Assembly: GCF_030247185.1 (NCBI RefSeq)
Contig: NC_080572.1
Location: forward strand, 228,647,435-228,711,434
Source: Malaya genurostris
Taxonomy: Eukaryota > Arthropoda > Insecta > Diptera > Culicidae
Length of the DNA stretch: 64,000 nucleotides
Direction: 5' to 3'
Made by a program: the position numbers and the translations under genes. A model generated the notes under the pieces. The model worked only from the letters and a program-made list of their open reading frames with translations. It was not told the DNA's origin and did not search any database. Position 1 is the stretch's first letter. The number at the start of each line of letters is the position of its first letter. Of the stretch, positions 34,041 through 46,304 are shown one piece after another.

Positions 34041-34778
34041 CTAGGCACATTTATTCCACATTTTGTTCATTTGAGTCGCGTCCTGAACCGTCTTTCCATT
34101 ACTATCAAGCTTCCGCTTCATGATTGCCCAAAATCTCTCGATGAGTCAGAAATTGGGTGGATTTATGATTTTATCGATGATGAGTTCTACGTTATTATCG
34201 CATTATCTTCCCGACTGTAATGGCAACTCGCCAAATCTAACCAAAACTTCACGAGACCTTTAAGGGCTTCAAAGAAAGGGAGTACGCAGTTTTTGAGGCA
34301 TTCTACCTATTACAGCTTCGAGTGCATCGTCATATTCGTCACGAACACTTTGGTCTTTGCTCCGCAGCTACATATCCCTTGCCAAATCATCAATTTTTTA
34401 GCAACTTATACTTCGCAGGATCATCTAGTCGTGTCGTCGATATGTCGAATTTTTGGCTCGATAAGAACGATATGCTGCTCGCAAATGAATTTTTCTAACG
34501 GTACGGCGAGCAGCAGCGTATTTTTGTGCGATTTCATTATCTGATAATCCAGGGTTTGCTCTGACGGTTCTCAACATCTTCTGGTTCAACTTGCGGTCAT
34601 ATGTCCCACTGCAACGCTCACCTTGAAACACTCGATTCACGCTCCACGGCTCCCCAAAACGTTTGAGCTCATCATACACGCTGGATTTGGAGAGTTTCAA
34701 CGTATTTGCGATTTTTAGTGTGGACCACATTGGATTATAAAAGTGGGCGATTTGTTTTTCTCTTTCCACAGTTTCCAT
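34041..34778 (-). pseudogene. Second Tc1/mariner (ITmD37-like) transposase relic
   Basis: The minus-strand reading begins METVEREKQIAHFYNP, with HTH-type segments TLKIANTLKLSKSSVYDELK and NPGLSDNEIAQKYAAARRTV. Then come ISTRKAYRS-like and IWQGICSCGAKTKVFVT tracts and finally LIERFWAIMKRKLD, the region after the last catalytic acid. A large part of the catalytic core is deleted and stops interrupt it. It differs clearly from the relic at 29300-30220, so it is a separate lineage within the group. Confidence 0.8.
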
Positions 34779-35007
34779 CTGGAATAACTTTTGACTCACT
34801 GCACGAAACAGTGTAAAATTTATACTATAGATAAACAATTCGTGCCGCTGCAACACAATAAGTGATTCCGGATTCTAACTGCACAGAACTTTGTATGACG
34901 AATTTCGCGCTAACTCGAACAAATGTGAGCAGCACCCTTTCAAAGTTGAATGAAACTTTCTGGAGTTGAATGAAACTTCTTTGTTTTTCCTAAACTGATC
35001 TAAACTA

Positions 35008-37365
35008 TTTTGTCGTGAATACGACTTACTTTACTATGGGGTTCCTTTTCAAAATTAGCCATATGGAAGAATGGGCAGAACTTAATCGTGAATATCTCGA
35101 CTTGTATTAATGACAGCAACATAATTCTTTCACCATTTCATCAAAAATATGATCAGGAATTTAGGATAATATTTTGAACAGTGTGAGATAACCACAAACG
35201 ACTCAAAAATTAAGTTTTCTCAAAATTTGAAAATAATGCGGAAAACTCGTTTTTCGCGCAAGGACGACGATTTTGAGGTAGTCAGGCACATGTCTTCAAC
35301 TGAATGCGTATAAAAGGGGAACCGTGGTGAAAATCGATTATTTGTTTTCGTGCGTTCGATGGAAGCAGACGTCGTGGGAGCTAAACCATTAACCAGCAGC
35401 GACCGGAGAGTGCACCTTCTGTGTGGTTAAAACCTCAAACGCTCAGGTCGCAACTCTCATTTGCTTTTCGGTGGTCGTAACGAGAAGTTCAAGTTTCAGA
35501 TTTTAGTTCCGCAATATATGTTTAGAATTCAGAGAATGCATTCTGAAACTGGATTCTGGAACTGTATTCCGGAACTGATTTGAGTTTCGAAATTGCAGTT
35601 CTAGAATTGAAACTGGATTCTGAGCCTGTTATTGGTTCTAAATTTAGTTCTTGAACTCAGGATCCAGTTCTTTATTCCAGACTTCTTCTGTTCGGTTCTT
35701 TTTAGAACCATAATAATGCTCCTGAAGAATTATGGGGAAATTTACTCTATACAACCCATTCTGGTAGTCATGGCGAAAAATCGTCTTCAAGTTTCAGAAC
35801 ATAGTTCTGGAATATGGGTTTAGAATTCAGAGTCTGCGTGCTGAACTAACTCAACTCGTCACTCTTCATCACGAACGCTTTCATAAAAAGTTCTTTTCAG
35901 AGCCACCATTTTTTTTATTATAAAGAACTATACTGCTTATTTCATAATATTTAATTGCGTTTCAGAATGTTTAATGTAACTAATTTGTAATTTAGTCTAG
36001 GCGCATCGTTTAAATTTCTAGTAAGAAAGAGGGGAAAGTTGCACAATTCAAACAATCGATCAACTACCAATTCGAATTCGGAAGCATAAATATAGCGTGT
36101 CATATTCGCATTCACGACATCCAGTTATGTCTCTGACATTACACATCCGTACTTTTTTTTCAAAACAACAAAACTTTTTTACCTAAAAGTGTTTAGTACT
36201 AGTGAATTTTACAAAATGGATCAATTTTTCGAATAAAATGGAGGGTGGGTAATGTCAGAGACATAACTGGATGTCGTGAATACGAAAACAACTGACATGT
36301 TCCTTAACACTTCCAAATATCAAATAGTTGATCAATTGTTTGAATTATGCGAGCATTCCCCTTTTTCACATTTTTCGCAAAAACAAAGAAGGCTTCATTT
36401 GATCTCGATTACTGTGAATTTCACACAGCGAAAAATGCACAAATCTAATCACACTGTTCTAGATTTGCACTAAACAGAGGATATTTACCTTCGATTTGCG
36501 GTAAATCCTAATAGTTCTTTAGAAAACTTTTAGAGCTATTAGAACGGCTGATTTTGTGCCATGATCTCCACCGTTGTCTCCTTTTCGTTGTTTTTTTCAC
36601 CAATGCGAACGACTAGCAGCTGTGACGTAATCGCTCTTGTCGGAAGCGAAACTAGCTTTGCAAACGACACAAAATACATCTGCTCGCAGTGGCGATAGCA
36701 TCCAAACTGATCCAATTTTTGTTGAGAGATTTGTTTTTACCTGATTTCGTTTGTAGCTTTTTCTCTAATGGGCTGTCCTAACGGCTATAAAAATAGCAGC
36801 ATATAGAATTTTAATCTCGATTATCTCATTTCGGATTTGCATTTCATTGAAAGAAACTATCCGGATGCTGTACGGGAATCATTCCTGCCTTTCATAAGGA
36901 CCAAATTGTGGAACTCACTACGATATTAAACAAATATTTTGTTCTCTTCCTCAGAACGCGTTCTGATTGGCTGGTGTTCACATGGGTCAAATGAGACCGG
37001 TTTTTCAATAGTGTACTATTGAAATACTTCAATGCTTTTTCTATACACGCTTAAGTTGAAAAATTTCGATTCTATTGGTAGTTAGATTATATAAATCCTT
37101 TCACAGATCACTGAGCTATGAGCTTTCAAAATACGAAAAAGCAAATGCGCCTTATGAATTATCCTCTTTGATACTCGTTTATACCAAAGCTTTGAGAAAA
37201 GTTTAATTTGAATTATTTGAGGTTATTTCCGATGGCATGTAGCAAAAACTATGTTGATTCGTTGGATACAACAAGAGATATTCACGATCAAAAACTTATC
37301 ACTCTCTCAGAGGGTACATTTTGAAAATGCGCCCCATAGTAAAGTAAGTCGTATTCACGACAAAA
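35008..37365. mobile_element. Complete foldback element, 2.36 kb, with about 1.1-kb inverted arms
   Basis: The left arm runs 35008 to about 36152 and the right arm about 36243 to 37365, with a 90-bp spacer. The outer ends are TTTTGTCGTGAATACGACTT and its complement; TA flanks both sides (35006-35007 and 37366-37367). The inner ends share GTAATGTCAGAGACATAACT. Arms are roughly 85-90 percent alike with indels. No transposase-like frame is present, so it must be mobilised in trans if at all. Solo arms occur at 15048-16105, 23966-26047 and, degenerate, 62251-63060. Tc1/mariner-type mobilisation is suggested by the TA only. Confidence 0.8.
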
Positions 37366-38645
37366 TACTGAAAAAATCGAGATCCATATGAGGTCAATAA
37401 ATTTCCATTGTACTATCATTTGATAACGGAAATTTACAGACAAATACATATTTGTACGTAAGGTCTTACAGATTTCGTATAAAATAATCTGGCATTTCTG
37501 ATCATGGAAACGGTGTTTGAGTACTTATTAGGTCATAGTAATGAATGGATCTGCTCTGCTTGGTAAAGTTGGTATTTGATTTTGAACACTTGAATTTTTA
37601 ACAGTAGAAACTAATAGCTCTGAAACTAAGACTGGAGCGCACCCAAACACGCTCTAATGATAATGTATTTTATTAAAAATAATAACAATTACACCAAGGT
37701 ACACTGTTTAAATATTAGAAATTCCATCCATATTCCAAGTGTCTTAATCCCGATAAAACACTTATTAGCTGACCCAAATCAAACTCGAACACCTTTTCTG
37801 ATCCGTATTACCGGTAATAACCTGCTGTTATTCTCCGTGTCGCTTCATCTCCTCACTTAACCCGGCAAATAAGGGTACAAACAGCAACAGAATGTAATGT
37901 TACTGAAACCTTCCAGTGAACCTGCATGAACAAGTAACAAAAACACTTATCCTGCAAGATGAGCAAATAAAAAAAAAGAAGAGATGAACCTTTCGCCCAT
38001 CATCCGTGAGGGCCGCATAAAAGCCAGATTATTTGGTAATCTTTTTCGACTCTCCCCTCGGCCCAAGGCCCACCACCCAAGCCACTGTCGCAATGATTCG
38101 GGGTGCTTTCTTTGCTTCCCGTTGGACATTTACCGGTCCGTTGACGACGGCGATCATTCGACCTGCTCGGACAGAAAAAAATACGCAAACAAATCCTGAA
38201 GCTGAAGCTAATTGCTATTCCTAGCAAGAATAATTCGGGAGGGTCGAACCAGCATAGAAATAAAAATATAAATGGTAAACCTTCAAAACGTCCGTCCACC
38301 GTCGCATCAACCGGTCGGTCCTGTTCGCGTCCGTTCCGGTCGGTGGGTGCGCATTAGAATTTGAAGTGGGTGGGCAAATTTTGAATATATACATTCACTC
38401 GGTTGGATCACCGGCGCGGCGGTGGTGGGAAGGTGGAAGCCGACGCTTGGCAAATGTTTTTCGCAAATCGGTTCCTTTGTGTGAGGAGAACCGAACGAGT
38501 CCCGGATCGAGATGGAGCAGCAAAAAGCAGAATGGATATGAATACTAATGCTCGGTAGAAGTTTCACCATTTGACCTCTCGGTCAGTCAGGCTGGCAGGA
38601 GATGAATCGCCATCGAATTAGTTGTATCTGTTTGGATTACTAGCA
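37366..38645. other. Non-coding; GC-rich segment 38000-38600
   Basis: No gene recognised. GC content rises markedly between about 38000 and 38570 (for example around 38410 with CGGCGCGGCGG), just upstream of the exon-like pair at 38646-38849. A promoter or 5' flank role is possible but unproven. Confidence 0.35.
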
Positions 38646-38849
38646 ATGGGGAAGTCGGTTGTGTCCTGTGCGGCAACATTTGTATCGAGCTGTGAGTGAA
38701 CGCTTTTGGAATGATTTAGAATTTGTTATGAATTTGAGCTTTCTGTTTGTTGCAGTGTACAACGGAAGCAACACGCACAGCGAGAAACATGCAAAATGCC
38801 TCTCATTCTGATCGTAACATTATCTGAGCATAGAATTGCCATGATCAGT
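38646..38849 (+). other. Exon-like pair separated by a 64-bp intron, gene unknown
   Basis: A segment ending AGCT before GTGAGTG (donor at 38692) is followed by a pyrimidine-rich acceptor, ttctgtttgttgcag (38741-38755). A second exon-like segment (38756-38849) ends before another donor, GTATGT, at 38850. The second exon contains an ATG in the frame MPLILIVTLSEHRIAM, which looks like a short hydrophobic leader. These may be 5' UTR or leader exons of a gene whose remainder I could not place. Confidence 0.25.
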
Positions 38850-39940
38850 GGTATGTAGATGCAAAAAACATTTAAAGTTTTTCGTTAGAAATTAAAAAAA
38901 AAACTCTCACTTCAGTTGTTTTTGTGCGATTTAGAGGACTATTCTTCCAGTACGTGACTGCGCATAGTTAGAATATGTTTTCTTATGAGAAGCATGAGAA
39001 TTTTTTTTTTTGATACTATGTAACTTTTCGGAAAGCCCCATTAATCATTTGCAAACAAAAACATGCAAACAAAAACAAACATTGAAAATGCAATTTTAAA
39101 ACTCTCCCATCAGCAGATTTTAATTTGACAAATTGGAAAATAATTGCGAAACACTATCTAGGATTTTAAAGCTAATTTTAGAAAGTTAGATCCATCAGTT
39201 TGTAATATATCATCGTCAAGTGCGTCCAACAAGTATTTATAACAATATTCATAACAAAAGTTTTTTTTTTTCAAACTTCCGCTTCCGTTCGTAAATAGAG
39301 ATTACTGTTCATGATAAGCACCCCCGGTGATTTGTTTGTTATGTTTGATGCATGTTATTAGGTAACGTGAAGCCCACAACAGTTTAGTGTTTCCATCAAT
39401 CGTAATGAGAAAATTTCCAATACAGATGCAATTCTACAGATTTCTACTTTCTCTACGGATCTACTTCTTAAAATTTATGTATATTTGTTTATTTCTTCAG
39501 AAAAATACAGAGAATAAAATTAAGAACTATTCAATTATCATTATACAATTTTCGAACTCCAAATTAGAGAAAAAAATTTCTCCCGGTTTTCCTCATCATA
39601 TATCTACAATCTCATTGACATCAATATCTACTTTTTAATAAACTCCATTTACCTCTTCGAAATAAGAGTAGTACAGTAGTACATGACGAACCATTTACTT
39701 AGACTGTATTTTCCGGGTATATTTCGTTTCAATACAGATTGACGTAAGAAGGAAAAACTGGAATCACTGATGCTGTACGATATTCCAAGCGATATTTGAG
39801 CTACTCTGAAATATTTGAACGAAAGAAATAACGAGTCGTTTCATACTGACTTTTAATAGCAAAACTACACACTGATTATTTGTAGTTGTTGAAACTGGCA
39901 GTACTGTTATCGATGAAGCAATTCGATAGTTCCACGACAG
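38850..39940. other. Non-coding, no recognised gene
   Basis: AT-rich; poly(A)/poly(T) runs only. Confidence 0.45.
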
Positions 39941-40161
39941 AAGGGCCTAAATGCAAATGAGAGCCTCTCTTTGTTTACTTTCTCTTTGATTATTACGGAA
40001 CCATTACTGCAATTTATCCAAAGTTTCCAATATCAATCGGAAGCTTGTGGTTTTACGTTGAAAGTTTTGCGATGAGTAAGGCGTCAAATATAAAATCAGT
40101 GCGGTAAATCATGAAAGAAAGAGTAAACAAAGAGAAACTGTCATTTTTGATGTCCGCCCTT
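39941..40161. mobile_element. 221-bp MITE, first of a pair
   Basis: Inverted termini of about 48 bp: AAGGGCCTAAATGCAAATGA and, inverted, AAGGGCGGACATCAAAAATG, both followed by CTCTTTGTTTACT. It has the same length as its sister at 40619-40839. No clear target duplication. Confidence 0.7.
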
Positions 40162-40358
40162 TGGAAACCGAAAACGGTTTTTCAAATCTGGCGGAGCCAG
40201 AGGAATCTGACTCCGACGGAAATAGTGAAGATACCTCGTTTGTCATTCCTCAAGGGTCTGTTAAGAGGAGATTACCAAACCACAAATTATCAAAAAAGGC
40301 ACCAAAAATTACACCTTCAAATAAGATCCCCGTGTTAAATCCTAAAAGCCAAATTTAA
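40162..40358 (+). pseudogene. Possible retroelement ORF1 (gag-like) fragment
   Basis: The frame ETENGFSNLAEPEESDSDG, then SVKRRLPNHKLSKKAPK up to TAA, has the acidic-then-basic, Ser/Pro-rich look of non-LTR ORF1 linkers. It starts right at the end of the MITE, as if that element had inserted into it. No zinc knuckle is preserved, so this is a tentative call. Confidence 0.3.
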
Positions 40359-40618
40359 AACCAAAAACTGTACTTCCTGGTTTGTCAAATTCACATACCA
40401 ATCCATGATGAAATTCCATGTTATTGATAACTACCCCAAGATAAATTTTGAGTACTTAAGATTAATTTCTAATTTATATAAGATGAACTCGATTGATAAT
40501 AAGAAAAAGTTTCTTGCTTCAACCGAAATCGCAGAATGGTAGAGAAACTTAACACTATAAAAATAACTGCTTGCATACAAAACATGAACACAAGCTTAAA
40601 TGAAGACAAACACGAGAA

Positions 40619-40839
40619 AAGGTCCTAAGTGCAAATGAGAGTTTCTATTTGTTTATTTTCTCTTTAGAGTATCACGGCTCAATCAGCAAACCTTCCATCT
40701 AACACTTCACATAGGATGATAGCACAAACCATCAACTTTCGATAGAAACTGTAGAATTGCTTCCAAATTACTGAAATTTACCGTAATAATTTAAAGAGAA
40801 AGTTTACCAAGAGAAACTGTCATTTGCACTTGGGACCTT
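40619..40839. mobile_element. 221-bp MITE, second of a pair
   Basis: Termini AAGGTCCTAAGTGCAAATGA and, inverted, AAGGTCCCAAGTGCAAATGA are nearly identical over about 35 bp. Same size and interior layout as 39941-40161. Confidence 0.75.
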
Positions 40840-41220
40840 TTCTAATGCTCATCGAGAAATATCGAAATCGCAAGTATTGTACAAAGATATAATTGCATAC
40901 ATTTGGGATATTGGTATACAACAAATACAAATCAAAACAAACGTTGTTCGGCGTTGGTTCCAAATCAAGATCAATTTAAGTAGATTCTCGTGCGATTGCG
41001 AATTCGAAAGTGTGACGATTGATTGAACTTTTTGATTGTAGATCTTAAGAAATTTTTGTTGCCTTGTTCCACATCAATGGCTTGAATAACCCCATGGGGC
41101 TGATCCTTGTAGTTTTTTGGAACAGTTATCAGCTCAATGGCCAGTTCTCTCAGGTGTTGTATCATTTGATGGATAATTTATCAGATCATCTTTAATATAT
41201 AATATTTGCGACAATTTTAG

Positions 41221-42856
41221 CATGACACGGATTCCAAGACCTCCTGCACGTCCAAGTGTATTAGATTTATCTCTTTGCTTGACTTCAATTCGACTAGATT
41301 GCACCTGGAAAGTATTTCCTGATTTACACGGTAGCGATCATTTACTAATCATCATCTCAATTAGCAGTAACAAAGGCATTGCTAATTCAGTTAATATTCC
41401 ATGTGATTTGACAAAAAATGATGACTGGATTAAATACCAAGGTAGTATCTCAAATACCTTGAACTCAATGGAAGAGCTCCCCCCACTTGACAAAATAGGA
41501 CTTCCTCGTTTGTTCGATTCTGGAGGCCGCAGAACATGCCCAAACCAAACGATTTCTTGATCTATCGTCTAACAGAAGACCTCCAAACCCTTGGTGGGAC
41601 AAAGAGTGCTCAGATGCAAAACACGCGAATCAAAATGCTTTCAGGACGTTTTTCAAACGAGGAGGAGGAACTCCTCAAAATTTTGATAAATTCTTGGTTT
41701 TAAAAACCAAGTATAAGAGCATATTTCGGGCATATTCGATTTTGCTAGGAAAGTTTGTCCAGATTCTGTTCCTACGCGTAACATTATTAGGGAGTCTTCT
41801 CCAAACAATGGTACCATTAATAGCCCCTTTTCAATGATGGAATTTTTCATAGCACTCATGTCTTGTAATAATAACGCTCCTGGGTTGGACAGAATTTAAT
41901 TCAACTTGGTGAAGAATCTGCACGATCTCGCAAAAAGACAATCACAACTCATATAGACCAACTGCAATGTTGTCCTGTATCAGAAAACTGTTCGAAAAAA
42001 TTATTCTACGACGTTTCGACACTTGAGACGAACGGCTTGTTGTCAGATACTCAGTTTGGTTTCCGTAGAAATAAAGGGACTAATGATTGCCTTGCATTGC
42101 TTTCGTCTGACATCCAAATTGCCTTCGCTCAAAAACAACAAATGGCACCTGTATTTTTAGACATTAAAGGAGCATTCTTTCAGACAAGCTCCATCAACAT
42201 GGACTTCCAGCGGTTATAAATAATTATTTGCACAACCTTTTGTCAGAGAAGTGCATGTATTTTTCACATGGCAACAATCAGAATTAGCTACATGGGTCTC
42301 CCGCAAGGCTCATGTCTCAGTCCGCTCCTCTATAATTTTTACGTGAATGACGTTGACAGCTGTCTAGTAACCCCCTGCACACTAATACAATTGGCAGATG
42401 ATGGTGTGTTTTCAGTTACTGGACCCAAAGCTATTGATCTGCAAAAACCATTGCAAGATACCTTAGATAACTTGTTAATAACCAGGGGCTGTTCATCTGG
42501 GTATCGAATTCTCTGCGGAGAAAACAGAGCTGGTCGTCTTTTCAAGAAAGCATGATCCCGCGCAGCTTCAGCTTCATATGATGGGAAGAATGATCCAACA
42601 GGTTTTGACTTTCAAATACCTCGGGGTGTCGTTTGATTCCAAATGCACGTGGGGAGGACACATTACTTTATCCGATAACAAAATGCCAACAAAGAGTAAA
42701 TTTTCTTCGAACAATAACAGGATCTTGGTGGGGTGCTCATCCGGAAGATCTAATAAAATTGTATCAGACAACGATACTTTCAGTGATGGAATATGGATGC
42801 GTTTGCTTTCGTTCCCCGGCAAACTCTCATATTATCAAACTTAAGCGAATTCATGG
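41221..42856 (+). pseudogene. Eroded I-like ORF2 relic (endonuclease to RT)
   Basis: It aligns in order with 56801-58690 of the intact element: MTRIPRPPARPSVLDLSL (endonuclease), GSDHLLIII, LVKNLHDLAK-like and YRPTAMLSCIRKLFEK. RT tracts follow: TQFGFRRNKGTNDCLALLS, FLDIKGAF, YMGLPQGSCLSPLLYNFYV, QLADDGVFS and WWGAHPEDLIKLYQTT. Several deletions and frameshifts break it, both ends are missing, and divergence is greater than for the copy at 11407-13318. It is therefore an older relic of the same or a sister family. Confidence 0.85.
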
Positions 42857-45127
42857 GAAAAAGCGAAGGAGAGTGGGTGTTTTTTTTTATATTTAATTTG
42901 GATTTGGTTCAGTCTTATCTGAATTACTTATAATGTGTTGTGATTTTCTGCGCTATGTTCGATTCATTATTTTTTTAAACTAATCAATAATCCTAAAATG
43001 AAACATGAATTTCGAAGAATCGAGATTGGGTATTATTTACACATTCTTAGTTTTAATAGTTGGCTTTAAAGATTAATAGATAAATTTGGACCGAAATTGA
43101 TCACATTTGTCATCGTGCATAAGTAGTATCATTCAAATAAAATTTGTATGTGTACAATCAATATTAAATTTGATCCGAAATTTTCAAATATATAAAGGTC
43201 ATGCAATCACTTGTGTGTGTGTGTGTGTGGGGGGGGGGGGGGATGGGGTTACGATGTGTATGTATGTGTGTGTGTGTGTGTATATGGCTGAACCGATTTG
43301 GTCTTATGGTTCCATACGGAATTCCTGAATTTCATCCGAATCCGACTTCCGGTTCCGAAGTTATAGGGTAAAGTGTGTTCAATATTGTACACCGTCACTT
43401 GAACCGGCGACTCTAAATACGTAAAAAAAATTCTAAACTGCTTTCAAAACTACACAAATCGGTAGTCATTATCAGTAGGCAACTAAACAAGCCGATTCCG
43501 GCTATCCTGGTTCCCGGTATCCGCACGGAACCACCCGCGATCCCATTTCAACCAGAATATTAGTTGATTTCCTGAATTCGATTGGTTAAAATTTGGTACA
43601 ACTAATCGATTGTTGTTTTAACTAAACTGTCATTTTTGTTTTTCGCTTAGCAGAAACGATGGTTGAAACAACTAATTTAACTGTTTGAAAAAAAAATGCC
43701 GTCAATTAGTGAGAACACATACCTTTCAATTTCAACAAATATTTTAGTTGAAATAACTGGTGTTGTTATTGAAACAAAATTCTGTTGGTTGAAAAATAAA
43801 TCGGTTTTATTCGTTTTAGACATTGCAAATAGTTGAATCAACTCGAACAATGTTATTGATTTGGGAAAATAATCAAAATATACTTACTGATACACGTCAT
43901 GATCTATTTGAATTAAGTTCGGTATGTTGAGATTCATGAAATAAATATCGTTGTTAAAATAGAAAACAGTATTTTATATTGACATGTAATAATTGGAAAA
44001 ACCACCGACCACTGCTGATTTCAAGTGATCTTAACCAAGGAATAAATTATCATTACGAAATCAGAACTGATCTGATCTCTAAGTGATTTTGATTTTTGTA
44101 TGATCATTCTCATGTCGAGTCGAGATCAGTAAAGATCTAAATTCTAAAAAAAATAATACTTCTGATTCGATCGGAAATGATTGATGTAGAAAAACGTTTT
44201 TAATCAGCAAAAGTGCCCGGAGGGGCGAGTAAATTAGCGAAATTATTAAATTTACCTAAAATGAGTATTGAAAGATGATGCCTTCAAACGGTTGAAATAA
44301 AGTTATGCACTGATAATTTTAGTCAATTTATATGAGCTTGGCTGCATCAACCGCTGGGAATTGGAATTTTGCGACGACAATTCAAACGCACCATTCAATC
44401 GCAGCGCGTTCTGTGTGTATGAAACCCTTCGCTCCTGTTACTTTCATAAATTCAATTCATGTCAAAAAGCGTTTTATTGCTAATGCAGAAACATCATCAT
44501 CGGTATCAAACAGCTGAAAGTAAAACAGTCTGCTGGAAGTAAATCAATGATCGAATTTGAAGCATAAAATTTTTGCGCATACCTGAAAGATTACGAGATG
44601 ATCATTCATTAACATTTTGTAATTTTTCATTTAGAGTGCGATATATAAAATCTTCAAAATTTGAATAAAAACTAGTAGAGTTTGTACGTCATGTTAGTTG
44701 GTGGCCGTACGAATCGACTTCGATTATACCGGTTCTCGGGTTCCGGTGCCGGAAGTGCATATAATAGTGAACCTACTTCGTTTTCTTAAGGATGGCCTAC
44801 GCAATCAAAGCACTGTTTTATTCTGTATGTTATAATAGTTCATGCACAAGCAATCCCTTGGTTTCTTTCAAAAATCGAAGAGAAATTTTTTTAATAGAAT
44901 ATCACAATATTATACATGAGAAAGGCATAATTACACCACTAGGTGGATTGAAACAAGTTTTATTTATTAGATTTCATAGTTTTATTTAAAGATATTTTAT
45001 TCAGGCCTATTTGCGTACAAGCTTTACGTGGCCGATTTAGCTGATAAAAATTTAGATAAAAATTTGTTTGTATTGGATCTCGTTGTCACCCTTTTTCTAG
45101 GGGGAGGATTTTTTCCCCCCCATTTTC
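42857..45127. other. Repeat-rich, no host gene
   Basis: Contains a TG/G microsatellite (43212-43287), part of the 'TTCCGG' dispersed repeat (about 43188-43520, with its right end resembling 44690-44960) and a middle stretch (43540-44690) rich in GTTGAAACAACTAA-type short repeats. The latter may be a separate insertion; its ends could not be fixed. Confidence 0.4.
43212..43287 (+). repeat. (TG)n followed by a 14-G run, then a second (TG)n
   Basis: TG dinucleotides at 43212-43228 run into G at 43229-43242, then after a short spacer another TG/TATG tract to 43287. This is the microsatellite core of the 'TTCCGG' dispersed repeat. Confidence 0.9.
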
Positions 45128-46043
45128 CTACTGCGAGGATTGAGGAGCAGTTTGTTCGTGGCTCTTCTCGTCATCCATTGCCGTGGTATTGTTGTTGATT
45201 TCGTTGCTAGTTGCTGTAGAAGCGCCTTGTTGTACATTGTTTGCAGTTGCTGGTTGGTTGGATGGTAAGCTGTTAACTGCAGCTGGTGTACTTTGTTCTA
45301 TAGGGGATACGTTGGATGGTTTCGTTGAAGGAGATACTTCCCTGTTGTTGGTGGCTGTCACAGGTGTACTGGGGTTGCTTGGGGTTGGTGTGAAGGAAGC
45401 ACCGTTGTCCTTTGGTGTAGTTGTCTCCTTGTCTGGTTTATCTAATGGCTTACCGTAGTGAACAGATTTTTGGCAATATTGACATGTGGCCATCTGATTG
45501 TCATAGGTAACAAGTGATTTGCACGGTATTCTTGTATCCAGACCGAATGTCACATAAGAAGGTATAGGCCTCCTCAAGCGCATGCGTAACGAACGTACGC
45601 CATTTAGAATACCGGGGAAAAAATTCTTCCACTTTTCTTTTTCGATAGAGAGAATCTCTCCGTATTGGGACATAGTTTTGCGAATATAAGGATCGATGAC
45701 GCTTGAGGGAAGATCATGCACACGCACTTCTATAGCACTATCTTTTATATATACTGGAATGTTGTACTTGATATTTTCATGCTCCACATAGTGCACATTA
45801 TTATTGTCTTTAGCGAATTGAATTGCATCCAACTCTTTATAGAACTGGATATGAACAACATTATTGGTCTTATTACATTGAAGTAAATGCACATGTTTAA
45901 TGTCAAGATGCATTTGCTCCTTAAGCAAACCTTCAAGTTCTCGTATCGAAGGTCGATTTCGGTGTCCCGAACGTAAGCGGTTTTGGTTTATCGACTGACT
46001 TGGATGAGATGTGAAACCGAACTGTGGTGTTTCATATTTAGTA
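45128..46043 (-). pseudogene. ORF1 (gag-like) fragment of a non-LTR retroelement
   Basis: The minus-strand frame is open from about 46043 to the stop at 45128; the first ATG is at 45928, well inside the conserved part, so the true start is lost. The N-terminal half (IKHVHLLQCNKTNNVVHIQF, then YGEILSIEKEKW) looks like an RRM-type nucleic-acid-binding fold. A zinc knuckle follows (CQYCQKSVHYGKPL), in which the final Cys is replaced by Leu. The tail is Pro/Thr/Asn/Gln-rich and probably disordered. No ORF2 follows downstream. The relic at 16245-16749 is the same family and keeps the Cys. Confidence 0.75.
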
Positions 46044-46304
46044 ATCGTTTAAAATCAAGTAAAGTAAATTTTTTCCCAAACACCTTCAAAGTATAAGGAA
46101 CATGTCAAAAGCATCACCATCTCGCAATCTCATGATAAGCACGTAAATTTGACTCTTCAATAGAAAATATGGTTTGCTCCTGGCATATTACAATGAAAGC
46201 TGTAGAACCTAAGAGCTTTTGATTAAAATATGGACGACGTAAGTTGTATTTGACTTGTAACAATGCAACGATAATTTCGAAAGTTTCAAGCTTCGGCGTC
46301 TCAA

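Noticed and set aside
37947..38299. Overlapping open frames in the GC-rich tract
   Set aside because: Open frames in several phases on both strands are expected from GC content; none shows a domain or consistent codon pattern.
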